From contig JAFGQG010000126.1 in assembly GCA_016935765.1 (NCBI GenBank), positions 1 through 58,621 of the forward strand: a DNA stretch of 58,621 nucleotides. The letters are read 5' to 3'. Positions 27,268 through 35,256 of this stretch are shown piece after piece. This stretch comes from a bacterium. GTDB taxonomy: Bacteria > UBP14 > UBA6098 > JAFGQG01. The position numbers and the translations under genes were made by a program. The first letter of the stretch is position 1, and every line of letters starts with the position of its first letter. A model generated the notes under the pieces. The model saw only the letters and a list, made by a program, of their open reading frames with translations, did not search any database and was not told the DNA's origin.

Positions 27268-28035
27268 TTAGATATCCACAAAGTTGCCGACGATGAATTC
27301 CTTCTGGAAATCAATACCGATGTCCCTTGTGCTTACGCCTTTTTCCCGGCGTGTATTTTCCTTGAAGAATTTCATTATTTCCAGTCCCGTACCAAGCCTG
27401 TTCTTTCTTGCGTAAACAGTGGGGCATGGAGACACGGATTCAATAAAGCAGAAACCGGGTTTGTTCAAGGCTTTGATGATTGCATTCGTCAACTGCATAA
27501 CGTGGTATGTGGTCCATCTGGCAACGAATTTCGCGCCGCTGGATTCCGCGAGGTAGGGCAGGTTGAAAGGCTGTTCCTTATTACCGTACGGTGATGTCGA
27601 AGTCTTTGCGGTCAAAGGCGTTGTAGGAGCTAACTGCCCTCCCGTCATACCGTAGATGAAGTTATTCACGCATATAACCTTTATGTCTATATTCCGCCTT
27701 GCTGCGTGTATGAAATGATTTCCACCGATGGCGAACAGGTCACCGTCTCCCGAGAAAACAAAGACATGAAGTTCAGGATTAGCAAGCTTCAACCCGGTCG
27801 CAAACGGCACCGCTCGACCATGTGTGGTATGAAACGAATCCAGGTTAAGGTAGCCTGCAACCCTTCCGGTACAGCCGATTCCTGATACTATGCACACCTT
27901 GTCCAGGGATATTCCGCACTTCTTTATTGCATTTGCGAAGGCGTTGACCGTGGTACCGATACCGCAGCCTGGACACCAGATATGCGGAATCCTGTCGGTT
28001 CTTAAAAATGGTTCCATTGGGTGGTTTTCCACCAT
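27268..28035 (-). CDS. korB: 2-oxoglutarate:ferredoxin oxidoreductase, beta subunit
   Basis: 255 residues. The thiamine-diphosphate site is the GDGD motif followed by GGNHFIHAARRNIDIKVI and NNFIYGMTGGQ. Cysteines for a 4Fe-4S cluster are in WCPGCGIG, GIGCTGR and SVSPCPT. This subunit holds ThDP and the cluster that passes electrons to ferredoxin. TAAGGAGG lies 7 nt before the ATG, and korA is 26 bp upstream. Confidence 0.93.
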   Translation of the reverse strand: MVENHPMEPFLRTDRIPHIWCPGCGIGTTVNAFANAIKKCGISLDKVCIVSGIGCTGRVAGYLNLDSFHTTHGRAVPFATGLKLANPELHVFVFSGDGDLFAIGGNHFIHAARRNIDIKVICVNNFIYGMTGGQLAPTTPLTAKTSTSPYGNKEQPFNLPYLAESSGAKFVARWTTYHVMQLTNAIIKALNKPGFCFIESVSPCPTVYARKNRLGTGLEIMKFFKENTRREKGVSTRDIGIDFQKEFIVGNFVDI

Positions 28036-28061
28036 TTTATTTCCTCCTTATAAAAAATTCT

Positions 28062-29219
28062 TTACGATTTTGCAACTTTCATAATGGCTTCGTAGATAGT
28101 GTCCGGGTCATGGATATCTCCGCCCGTGTGCGGAACTAATTCCACTTTGTCACTGCACTTGCTGTGCCTTTCCACTTCCCTGACCATCTGACCACAATTG
28201 ATTTCTGGCACTACAAAACCTTTCACTCTTTCTGAAAGTTCTCTTATCTTTTCGCCCGGGAAAGGCCAGGCTGTTATCAGTCTAAACGAACCGACCTTTA
28301 TGCCGTTTTCCCTTGCCTTCTGTATAGTGGGGATAACTACGCGCGAGGTAATTCCGTAGGATATCACGACCACCTCGGCATCATCCATATCCTTCTCCTC
28401 AACAATAATGATATCATCAAGGTTATTAAGTATCTTGTCTATCAGTCTGCTGACCAGTTTCTTCTGGCATTCCGCTGACATTACCGGGTACCCTCTTTCA
28501 TCGTGGGTAAGTCCTGTGGTATGTATTCTATATCCGTCCCCGGCTTTAATGATCTGCGGAACAAGGTCTGCCTCCGGTTTATAAGGCAGGTATTCCTTCG
28601 GGCTCAGTGTTGTGTATCTTCGAGGATAGATTTCAATATCCTCTTCCTTAGGAATAATCACTTTCTCAGTCATGTGTCCAACCACGGCATCGGTCATTAT
28701 AAAAACCGGCACCCTGTATTTTTCGGACAGGTTGAATCCCTTGATGGTAAGATCGTACAATTCCTGCGGTGAATTGGGGCATAGGGCGATTATTCGGTAA
28801 TCTCCATGCGTGCCCCATCTTGCCTGCATCATATCCGCTTGACCCCAGAGGGTTGGCAATCCAGTAGATGGTGAGCCTCTCTGGACGTTCACTATCACGC
28901 ATGGGGATTCCATCATGATACCAAGCCCGATATTTTCAAGCATGAGGGCTATACCGGGTCCGGACGTCGCGGTCATAGCCTTCGCGCCAGCCCAGGATGC
29001 TCCCAGAACCGCGGTTATCGATGCTATTTCGTCCTCCATTTGTATGAAGGTTCCTCCCAAGCAGGGCTGCCGCTCCGACATCCTTTCCGCGATTTCCGAG
29101 GCAGGAGTTATGGGATAACCTGCGAAGAAATTACAACCCACGGAGATAGCGCCTTCCGCGCAAGCTATATCACCTTGTATGAAGTGCTCCCCTGTCAGCA
29201 CCCTTTTTTCTTTTTCCAA
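28062..29219 (-). CDS. korA: 2-oxoglutarate:ferredoxin oxidoreductase, alpha subunit
   Basis: 385 residues. Contains the ITPASEIAERM segment, EDEIASITAVLGASWAGAKAMTATSGPG (cofactor-site region of the pyrimidine-binding domain) and the C-terminal transketolase-like domain II with GSFRLITAWPFP. It forms the catalytic core with KorB. The start codon is TTG, supported by AGGAGG 5 nt upstream and by the family N-terminus; no ATG is better placed. It is preceded by the ferredoxin-like korD. Confidence 0.92.
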   Translation of the reverse strand: MEKEKRVLTGEHFIQGDIACAEGAISVGCNFFAGYPITPASEIAERMSERQPCLGGTFIQMEDEIASITAVLGASWAGAKAMTATSGPGIALMLENIGLGIMMESPCVIVNVQRGSPSTGLPTLWGQADMMQARWGTHGDYRIIALCPNSPQELYDLTIKGFNLSEKYRVPVFIMTDAVVGHMTEKVIIPKEEDIEIYPRRYTTLSPKEYLPYKPEADLVPQIIKAGDGYRIHTTGLTHDERGYPVMSAECQKKLVSRLIDKILNNLDDIIIVEEKDMDDAEVVVISYGITSRVVIPTIQKARENGIKVGSFRLITAWPFPGEKIRELSERVKGFVVPEINCGQMVREVERHSKCSDKVELVPHTGGDIHDPDTIYEAIMKVAKS

Positions 29220-29259
29220 CGTAGCCTCCTATAAAATAAAAAAATTAAAGTATTCCTTA

Positions 29260-29490
29260 TTAATCCTTCTCGTCTTCCCTAACAAATATTGCAAACTCCG
29301 GACAATATAGTTCGCACAGACGGCACTTGGTGCATGCTTCTGGCCTCACCAACCGCGGCGGGTGATAACTCTTGGTGTTGAACTCTGTCGATAACTCCAG
29401 CGCATCCTTGGGACAGAATTCAACGCAGAATCCGCACCCCTTGCACCATTCATCCAGAATGACAATGTCCTCTTTTTTGGTCTCAACCAT
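29260..29490 (-). CDS. korD: 2-oxoglutarate:ferredoxin oxidoreductase, delta (ferredoxin-like) subunit
   Basis: 76 residues with two 4Fe-4S ligand sets: WCKGCGFCVEFCP and CTKCRLCELYCP. It is the small electron-transfer subunit of four-subunit 2-oxoacid oxidoreductases, passing electrons from KorB to soluble ferredoxin. It lies 24 bp after sucD, tying the succinyl-CoA synthetase to the oxidoreductase in one transcript. Confidence 0.92.
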   Translation of the reverse strand: MVETKKEDIVILDEWCKGCGFCVEFCPKDALELSTEFNTKSYHPPRLVRPEACTKCRLCELYCPEFAIFVREDEKD

Positions 29491-29514
29491 TTTCCCAACC
29501 TTTCATTAACATTA

Positions 29515-30387
29515 TTATTTGTTCAGTTTTTCCTTCATCAAATCAGCCATTTGAGCAGGGATTTCAGCTACGGGTACACCAACCGCTTCAAATGCCTTGA
29601 TCTTATCCTCGGCGGTGCCGCTTCCACCGGAAATGATAGCGCCAGCATGACCCATTCTCTTCCCGGGTGGAGCTGTTCTCCCGGCAATGAAAGCGACAAC
29701 AGGTTTATTGAAGCGCGCTTTTATGTATTCCGCGGTTTCTTCCTCGGCAGTTCCTCCGATCTCGCCTATAAGGGCGACCCCTTCAGTCTGAGCGTCCTCC
29801 CTGAAAAGCTCAAGGATGTCGATGAAGTTCGAGCCGATTATCTGGTCTCCCCCGATACCGAGACAGGTGGATTGCCCCATTCCCGCCTGGGTTATCGCGT
29901 GCACTACTTCGTAAGTCAGTGTACCGCTTCGGGATACGATACCAATTGTTCCCTTCTCAAATATCTGCCCGGGCATGATGCCGACCTTGCAGTAACCCGG
30001 AGAAGTAACCCCAGGCGAATTAGGTCCGATCAACCTCACTCCCTTGCATTTCAGATAACTCGTAACCTTCGCCATATCCTGTGTCGGAACCCCTTCCGCG
30101 ATACAAATGATCAACTTGACGCCAGAATCCGCCGCTTCGAACACCGCGTCGGTCGCGAACTTCGCTGGAACATAAATAACCGAGGTATTCGCGCCGGTCC
30201 CTTCAACCGCTTCCTTCATCGTGTCAAACACTGGCACATCGTGTATGCTCTGTCCACCCTTGCCCGGCGTAACTCCGGCAACCACGTTCGTTCCATAGTC
30301 TATCATCTGTTTGGTGTGGAACGAGCCATCCCTTCCTGTAATTCCCTGAACTACCAATTTTGTATTTTCATCAACTAATATTGCCAT
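29515..30387 (-). CDS. sucD: Succinyl-CoA synthetase, alpha subunit
   Basis: 290 residues, normal length. The CoA-binding Rossmann domain begins with [21 protein letters not shown]; the phosphorylated histidine is in [17 protein letters not shown]. It interconverts succinyl-CoA and succinate with nucleotide phosphorylation. AAGGAG precedes the ATG. It is 27 bp after sucC and directly before korDABC, so the product of Kor is the substrate of SucCD (or the reverse in a reductive direction). Confidence 0.95.
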   Translation of the reverse strand: MAILVDENTKLVVQGITGRDGSFHTKQMIDYGTNVVAGVTPGKGGQSIHDVPVFDTMKEAVEGTGANTSVIYVPAKFATDAVFEAADSGVKLIICIAEGVPTQDMAKVTSYLKCKGVRLIGPNSPGVTSPGYCKVGIMPGQIFEKGTIGIVSRSGTLTYEVVHAITQAGMGQSTCLGIGGDQIIGSNFIDILELFREDAQTEGVALIGEIGGTAEEETAEYIKARFNKPVVAFIAGRTAPPGKRMGHAGAIISGGSGTAEDKIKAFEAVGVPVAEIPAQMADLMKEKLNK

Positions 30388-30414
30388 TTTTTCTCCTTAG
30401 ATATTTAAGCTTAA

Positions 30415-31548
30415 TTATGAACTTGCTAACTCGATCGCCTTCTGAGCGCCTTCTGCCATCGATCCAACAGATACAAGTTTGGTTTCCTGCAAAAGCTTCT
30501 TGGCTTCTTCTTCATTCGTTCCAGTCAGCCTGATAACAATCGGCATGTCCATACTAAGTTTATCATAAGCCTGGATGATCCCTTTAGCCACGTCATCGCA
30601 ACGGGTGATGCCGCCGAATATATTTATGAATATCACTTTCACATTGGGATCTCCCGTGATTATCTTGAGGGCTGCCAGGACTTTTTCCGGGCTTGAACTG
30701 CCTCCGATGTCTAGAAAGTTTGCAGGTTCGCTGCCGAAATACTTGACGATATCCATGGTCGCCATCGCCAAACCTGCACCGTTCACCATACAGCCTATAT
30801 TGCCGTCCAGCTTTACGTATGAAAGATCATTAGCCCTGGCTTCAAGCTCTTCGGTTACTTCCTCGTCGATATTCCTGAGGTCTTCATTCCCCGGATGCTT
30901 CACCAAGCCGTTGTCGTCCAGAACGAGCTTAGCATCCACTGCCCAGACATTTCCGCCTGTATCCGTACAGAATGGGTTGATCTCTATCAGGGAGGCATCA
31001 TTCCTCTCAAATATGTTGTACAACTGGTGGATCACTTTTGCAGTCTTCTTGATCAGGTCGGGTTCCGAAAACAACTTACTCGCCAATGCTCTTGATTGAT
31101 AGGACATTACGCCCAGAAAAGGGTCTATACGTGTCATAAAAATCTTCTCCGGCGTCTCCTTAGCCACCTGCTCAATATCGACACCTCCCGCAGGGGAAAC
31201 CATTATAACCGGAGATTTCGATTTCCGGTCGATAATAATGCCGATATAAGTCTCTGCTGCGATATCTACTGCCGGTGCAACCAACACTTTCTTCACGGTG
31301 ATACCCTTGATGTCCATTCCAAGTATTGCAGTGGCTTTCTCTTTAACCTCATCTGCATTCGACGCCAGTTTGATACCACCTGCTTTTCCCCTTCCGCCTA
31401 CCAGAACTTGAGACTTTATCACGACCTTGCCGCCCAATTCATGATAAATCTTTACCGCTTCTTCGGGTGTGGTAGCAACTTTACCACTCTTTACCGGGAT
31501 ACCCTCTGCTTTCATTATCTCTTTTGCCTGGTATTCCTGTAACTTCAT
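30415..31548 (-). CDS. sucC: Succinyl-CoA synthetase, beta subunit
   Basis: 377 residues. ATP-grasp domain with MKLQEYQAKEIMKAEGIPV at the N-terminus, LVGGRGKAGGIKLA, and the C-terminal ligase domain with FLDIGGSSSPEKV and IFGGITRCD. Pairs with SucD. AGAGGAG lies 6 nt before the ATG. It follows the CCA-enzyme gene by 53 bp on the same strand; a separate promoter in that short gap is possible but not clear. Confidence 0.95.
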   Translation of the reverse strand: MKLQEYQAKEIMKAEGIPVKSGKVATTPEEAVKIYHELGGKVVIKSQVLVGGRGKAGGIKLASNADEVKEKATAILGMDIKGITVKKVLVAPAVDIAAETYIGIIIDRKSKSPVIMVSPAGGVDIEQVAKETPEKIFMTRIDPFLGVMSYQSRALASKLFSEPDLIKKTAKVIHQLYNIFERNDASLIEINPFCTDTGGNVWAVDAKLVLDDNGLVKHPGNEDLRNIDEEVTEELEARANDLSYVKLDGNIGCMVNGAGLAMATMDIVKYFGSEPANFLDIGGSSSPEKVLAALKIITGDPNVKVIFINIFGGITRCDDVAKGIIQAYDKLSMDMPIVIRLTGTNEEEAKKLLQETKLVSVGSMAEGAQKAIELASS

Positions 31549-31601
31549 ATTTACTCCTCTCTATTTTAATTGAAAAATTAAAAAAAACATAACCGAGTAT
31601 T

Positions 31602-32990
31602 CTAATTATTTTTGTCTAAATAATCAAGGAATATTTTCACAATATCCAATAATTTTTCCTTTTCGTTTATTTCAGGGTCTTCAATTACCTTTTCTATAAG
31701 GTGATCCTGGATTTTTCCTATCAGCTTTCCGGGTTTCAAACCGAAGCTTTCCATAATATCATTTCCGTCAATTGCTAAATCGCTAACTGTTATCGGGGGT
31801 TTCCTGTTTATTTCATCATTCACTCTTTCCTCAAATTCCCTATCTTCAGCCAATGAGAGTCTTGGATTCTGCGCTTTCATATCCGCGTACCTGAGTTGAA
31901 ACAGGTCCGGGACCAGGTCTTCAGACACTTTCTTTATCAACCTTCGAACCCCTTTTTGTGTCACTTTATGGGTGAACATGTGGTTCGATATCAAAGTGGA
32001 TACTTTCTTAATAGTTTTATTCGGGAATTTCAGTTGTTTCAGCCGGCGCTTCGCGATTTCGTCCGATAGTTCCTGGTGACCGTAGAACCGGGCTCTTCCA
32101 TCCTTTGGCACAAAACGCTTCGGGGGTTTGCCAACATCATGAAACAAAGCAGCCAGCCTGACTACCAAATTCTGGGGAGCATAATCAACAGACTTAAGAG
32201 AATGGATGAAAACATCATGGTCATGCCGACCACCGGGTTGGCTTACTCCAGAGCACTGATGGAGTTCCGGCAGGATATTTTTCAACAATCCAACATCTTC
32301 CATTTTCAGGAATGCTCCAGAGGGGTTTTTGCACCTTAGGAGTATCTTTACCAGCTCATCCCTGACTCTTTCCACAGCCATATTATTGACAGAATCACTA
32401 TTATTTGATAAACCATACCACGTGTTTGGATCTATCTCAAAACCAAATTGCGTGGCAAACCTTATGGCTCTTATAACCCTGATAGGATCCCTTTCGAAAG
32501 CATCTTCCCTTATCGTCCTTATTACTTTTTGCTCGATATCTTTAACGCCGCCAAAGAGGTCTAAAAACTCCTTCTTCCCCAGATCGAAAGCCATGGAATT
32601 TATCGTAAAATCGCGGGAAGCCAGGTCCTCTTCCACGGAAATGCCCTCGTTGGATTCCAGAAGGGAATCAGTGATCTCCTGGTGCAAAACGGGTAGAGAG
32701 AAGTCGTGCGAGTTCTGAGGTGTATCCTCCCTGTAGAACTTTATCACCCTGAAAGATTTACCAACATATCTGGCTTTCCCGAATTTTCTGAGAATAGCTA
32801 ATAACTCATTTTTTTTCAAGCCGGAAACGATAAAATCCAGTTCGGGATAGAGAAATTTTCCGAACATGTAATAATCCCTTAACGCCCCTCCAGCCAGGTG
32901 GATTCTGCCATTACTGGTTATAGCTTCTATTAATTGCGGGAATATCAACTTTTGAATATCAGTGAAAAGTGAGACTCCGTTTAATCTCAT
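31602..32990 (-). CDS. CCA-adding enzyme / poly(A) polymerase-like nucleotidyltransferase with HD domain
   Basis: 462 residues from the ATG at 32990. Class II nucleotidyltransferase head: GGALRD (34-39), the metal-site ELD (50-52), SRDFTINSMAFD, DLFGG, DPIRVIRAIRF. An HD domain follows (RHDHDVFIHS and LFHDVGKPP), as in bacterial CCA enzymes that also repair 2',3'-phosphates. The first metal carboxylate is Glu50 instead of the usual Asp. The frame is open upstream to 33119, which would overlap the lepB-like gene; the ATG at 33035 is the alternative. Whether it builds CCA, A only, or poly(A) tails cannot be told. Confidence 0.87.
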   Translation of the reverse strand: MRLNGVSLFTDIQKLIFPQLIEAITSNGRIHLAGGALRDYYMFGKFLYPELDFIVSGLKKNELLAILRKFGKARYVGKSFRVIKFYREDTPQNSHDFSLPVLHQEITDSLLESNEGISVEEDLASRDFTINSMAFDLGKKEFLDLFGGVKDIEQKVIRTIREDAFERDPIRVIRAIRFATQFGFEIDPNTWYGLSNNSDSVNNMAVERVRDELVKILLRCKNPSGAFLKMEDVGLLKNILPELHQCSGVSQPGGRHDHDVFIHSLKSVDYAPQNLVVRLAALFHDVGKPPKRFVPKDGRARFYGHQELSDEIAKRRLKQLKFPNKTIKKVSTLISNHMFTHKVTQKGVRRLIKKVSEDLVPDLFQLRYADMKAQNPRLSLAEDREFEERVNDEINRKPPITVSDLAIDGNDIMESFGLKPGKLIGKIQDHLIEKVIEDPEINEKEKLLDIVKIFLDYLDKNN

Positions 32991-33006
32991 AATACTGGAA
33001 GGGCTA

Positions 33007-33756
33007 TTAGATTTTTCCTGAGCGGCTGAAATCATACCTGGAGAAGATACTGAATAATCTCTTGATAGAGAATTTCCTTGGTGGTCCTTGATTATACAGG
33101 ACGTAAACGGGTTTGCCAATTAAGTACATAGCTTTCACCGCTCCTATATTCCTTGAGTCTCTCTGCGCTTCATCCCGGTTATCCGAAAGGAAAAAATAAG
33201 AATCCTTTGGGACTTCATAAGGACCGAAATTATCCCGATTGGAGACGATGGAGGGCAAAGACTGAAAATCAGTGAATTTGATACTGCTGAGGTTCGGGTA
33301 GGGTCTTCCGTTCACATATACATCCTTATCAATAATCCGCACCGTATCATATTCCATTGCAACGCATCTGCTAATCAATATTTTTTTAGGGTTCAATGGC
33401 AGCCTGAATGTAACCAGATCGTTATACCTGGGACCTTCGTCGCCGAAACCTTTTCTCAAAACCAGGACTTTGTCCCCGCGTATTAGAAGGTTTTCCATAC
33501 CAGATTCACCCGTCACTATCACAGACTTAAATACCAAAAGATATACTATGCTGAGAACAAGGGCAATACACCCTAACACGAAACCTTTCCTGGCTGAAGG
33601 ATTCCCCTGAGAGAATTTGAATTTGTAGCCCCTATACCTACTCATATTAATGGTTAAAATCGCAAGCAGTATTGCTGCTATTGAAAAAACAGGGGACATC
33701 CATATTATTGCTGCAAGTCCCAGTAAAATGCTGATAAAACCAAGCAATTTTTGCAT
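33007..33756 (-). CDS. Signal peptidase I-like (S26 family) protein lacking both catalytic residues
   Basis: 249 residues. N-terminal hydrophobic segments (about 5-37 and 58-78) resemble a DUF4190-type membrane region, followed by an S26 peptidase fold. The box that should read S-M-x-P-T-L before GD reads G86-M87-E-N-L-L, with a serine one place earlier (S85). The box that should read IKR reads I-S129-R. The late box YFFLSDNRDEAQRDSRNIG and the IGKP segment are well preserved. The catalytic Ser-Lys dyad therefore appears lost, and signal-peptide cleavage is doubtful. It sits 11 bp after the COG2403 gene and just before the CCA enzyme gene. Confidence 0.82.
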   Translation of the reverse strand: MQKLLGFISILLGLAAIIWMSPVFSIAAILLAILTINMSRYRGYKFKFSQGNPSARKGFVLGCIALVLSIVYLLVFKSVIVTGESGMENLLIRGDKVLVLRKGFGDEGPRYNDLVTFRLPLNPKKILISRCVAMEYDTVRIIDKDVYVNGRPYPNLSSIKFTDFQSLPSIVSNRDNFGPYEVPKDSYFFLSDNRDEAQRDSRNIGAVKAMYLIGKPVYVLYNQGPPRKFSIKRLFSIFSRYDFSRSGKI

Positions 33757-33767
33757 TATATCTTACC

Positions 33768-35099
33768 CTATTTTGTTTTATAAGTTTTTATGAAATTACT
33801 AATGATACTCCTTAGATTCGGCTCTCCGATAACCTGCAGATCATAACTAACTCGAACGCTCGGTTTACTTATTTTTATCAATTTTAAAAGGTCGATAGGA
33901 GTACCTATAATAACGAGCTCCGCATCGCAGGCGTTAATCGTTTTTTCCAGGTCTTTAACCTGTTTTTTAGAATAGCCCATTGCGGGAATCACATTTGATA
34001 TATCCGGGTATTTCTCGTAAGTTTCAGCTATGGTATTAACAGCAAACGGTTTAGGATCGATAATTTCCGCTGCTCCGAACTTCAGTGCGGCAACAACACC
34101 AGCTCCGAATTTCATTTCGCCATGTGTCAGGGTAGGTCCGTCCTCGACGACCACCACTCTCTTGCCAGCGATCCTTTCGGGATTTTTCACTGCTATTGGA
34201 GACGCGGCTTCCACGATTATCGCTTCCTGATTCACAGCCCTGCAATTTCGTTCAACTTCCAGTACTTTTTCATAGTCCGCCGTGCTGACCTTATTGACAA
34301 TGATGACGTCGGATATCAAGAGATTGGTTTCACCGGGGTAGTATGTGAGTTCGTCGCCAGCCCGGTGTGGATCGACTACAGTAATATGCAGATCAGGAAA
34401 ATAGAAGGGCAGGTCGTTATTTCCGCCATCCCAGAGTATGACCTCCGCAATTTTTTCCGCCTCCTTGAGAATTTTACCGTAATCCACTCCGGCGAAAAGG
34501 GTTCTCCCTTGCATTAAATGCGGCTCATACTCTTCTCTCTCCTCTATCGTGCAATTGTACTTATCCATATCCTTCATGGTCTTGTATTTCTGACAGACCT
34601 GCTTCTTCAGATCACCGTAAGGCATCGGGTGGCGGATAACCGCGACCTTTTTGCCCAAATCATCGAGAATCTCGGCGACCCTTCTCGTCGTCTGGCTTTT
34701 CCCCGAGCCGGTCCGACCCGCGCATATAGCTATTACAGGCAGCTTGCTTCTCAAAATAGTATTCTTCAGTCCCATCAGCTTGAAATCCGCACCTGCCGCA
34801 TTTACCAGGGCTGCTTTATCCATTACGTATTCATAGGGAACGTCGCTATATGCAAAAACCACTTCGTCTACTTTATTTGCAACTATCAAATCAACTATCT
34901 CTTCCTCAGCATATATGGGAACTCCCTTAGGATAGAGCTTACCTGCAAGCTCTTTTGGATATACCCTTCCCTCGATATCGGGAATTTGAGTAGCGGTAAA
35001 TGCCACTACTTCGTAGTCCTTATTGTCTCTATAAAACGTGTTGAAGTTATGGAAATCCCTTCCTGCGGCTCCCATAATAATTACTCTTTTCTTCGTCAT
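33768..35099 (-). CDS. COG2403-type P-loop protein (cyclic 2,3-diphosphoglycerate synthetase-like)
   Basis: 443 residues from the ATG at 35099, which has GAAGGGAG 5 nt upstream; a longer frame to 35192 has no support and would include the promoter. N-terminal Rossmann-like part begins VIIMGAAGRDFHNFNTFYRD. A P-loop AGRTGSGKSQTTRR lies near residue 150. The family is annotated as predicted GTPase or cyclic 2,3-diphosphoglycerate synthetase, after the archaeal enzyme that makes a thermoprotectant; the bacterial members' role is unproven. It is the first gene of the run that continues through lepB-like, cca-like, sucCD and kor. Confidence 0.8.
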   Translation of the reverse strand: MTKKRVIIMGAAGRDFHNFNTFYRDNKDYEVVAFTATQIPDIEGRVYPKELAGKLYPKGVPIYAEEEIVDLIVANKVDEVVFAYSDVPYEYVMDKAALVNAAGADFKLMGLKNTILRSKLPVIAICAGRTGSGKSQTTRRVAEILDDLGKKVAVIRHPMPYGDLKKQVCQKYKTMKDMDKYNCTIEEREEYEPHLMQGRTLFAGVDYGKILKEAEKIAEVILWDGGNNDLPFYFPDLHITVVDPHRAGDELTYYPGETNLLISDVIIVNKVSTADYEKVLEVERNCRAVNQEAIIVEAASPIAVKNPERIAGKRVVVVEDGPTLTHGEMKFGAGVVAALKFGAAEIIDPKPFAVNTIAETYEKYPDISNVIPAMGYSKKQVKDLEKTINACDAELVIIGTPIDLLKLIKISKPSVRVSYDLQVIGEPNLRSIISNFIKTYKTK

Positions 35100-35139
35100 T
35101 TTACTCCCTTCAAATAATACTGATTTTCGTCTCCTGTGA

Positions 35140-35167
35140 AAAATAAAAACCATATCCCATAAGTCAA
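35140..35167 (-). promoter_or_regulatory. Promoter of the COG2403-lepB-cca-suc-kor run
   Basis: On the minus strand TTGACT (35162-35167), 16-bp spacer, TATTTT (35140-35145). Transcription would start near 35133, about 34 bp before the start codon. Confidence 0.45.
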
Positions 35168-35185
35168 CATATTTATATATTTCTT

Positions 35186-35213
35186 TTGACATTTTTTCTT
35201 AATTGCATAAAAT
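35186..35213 (+). promoter_or_regulatory. Promoter of the lamin-tail protein gene
   Basis: Consensus TTGACA (35186-35191), 16-bp spacer, TAAAAT (35208-35213). It is back to back with the minus-strand promoter (18 bp between the -35 boxes) and places the transcription start after 35213, so the ATG at 35257 is the true start. Confidence 0.6.
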
Positions 35214-35256
35214 GGATTATGAACAAAATTCAAAAAATCTAAAAGGAGGTTTGAAT

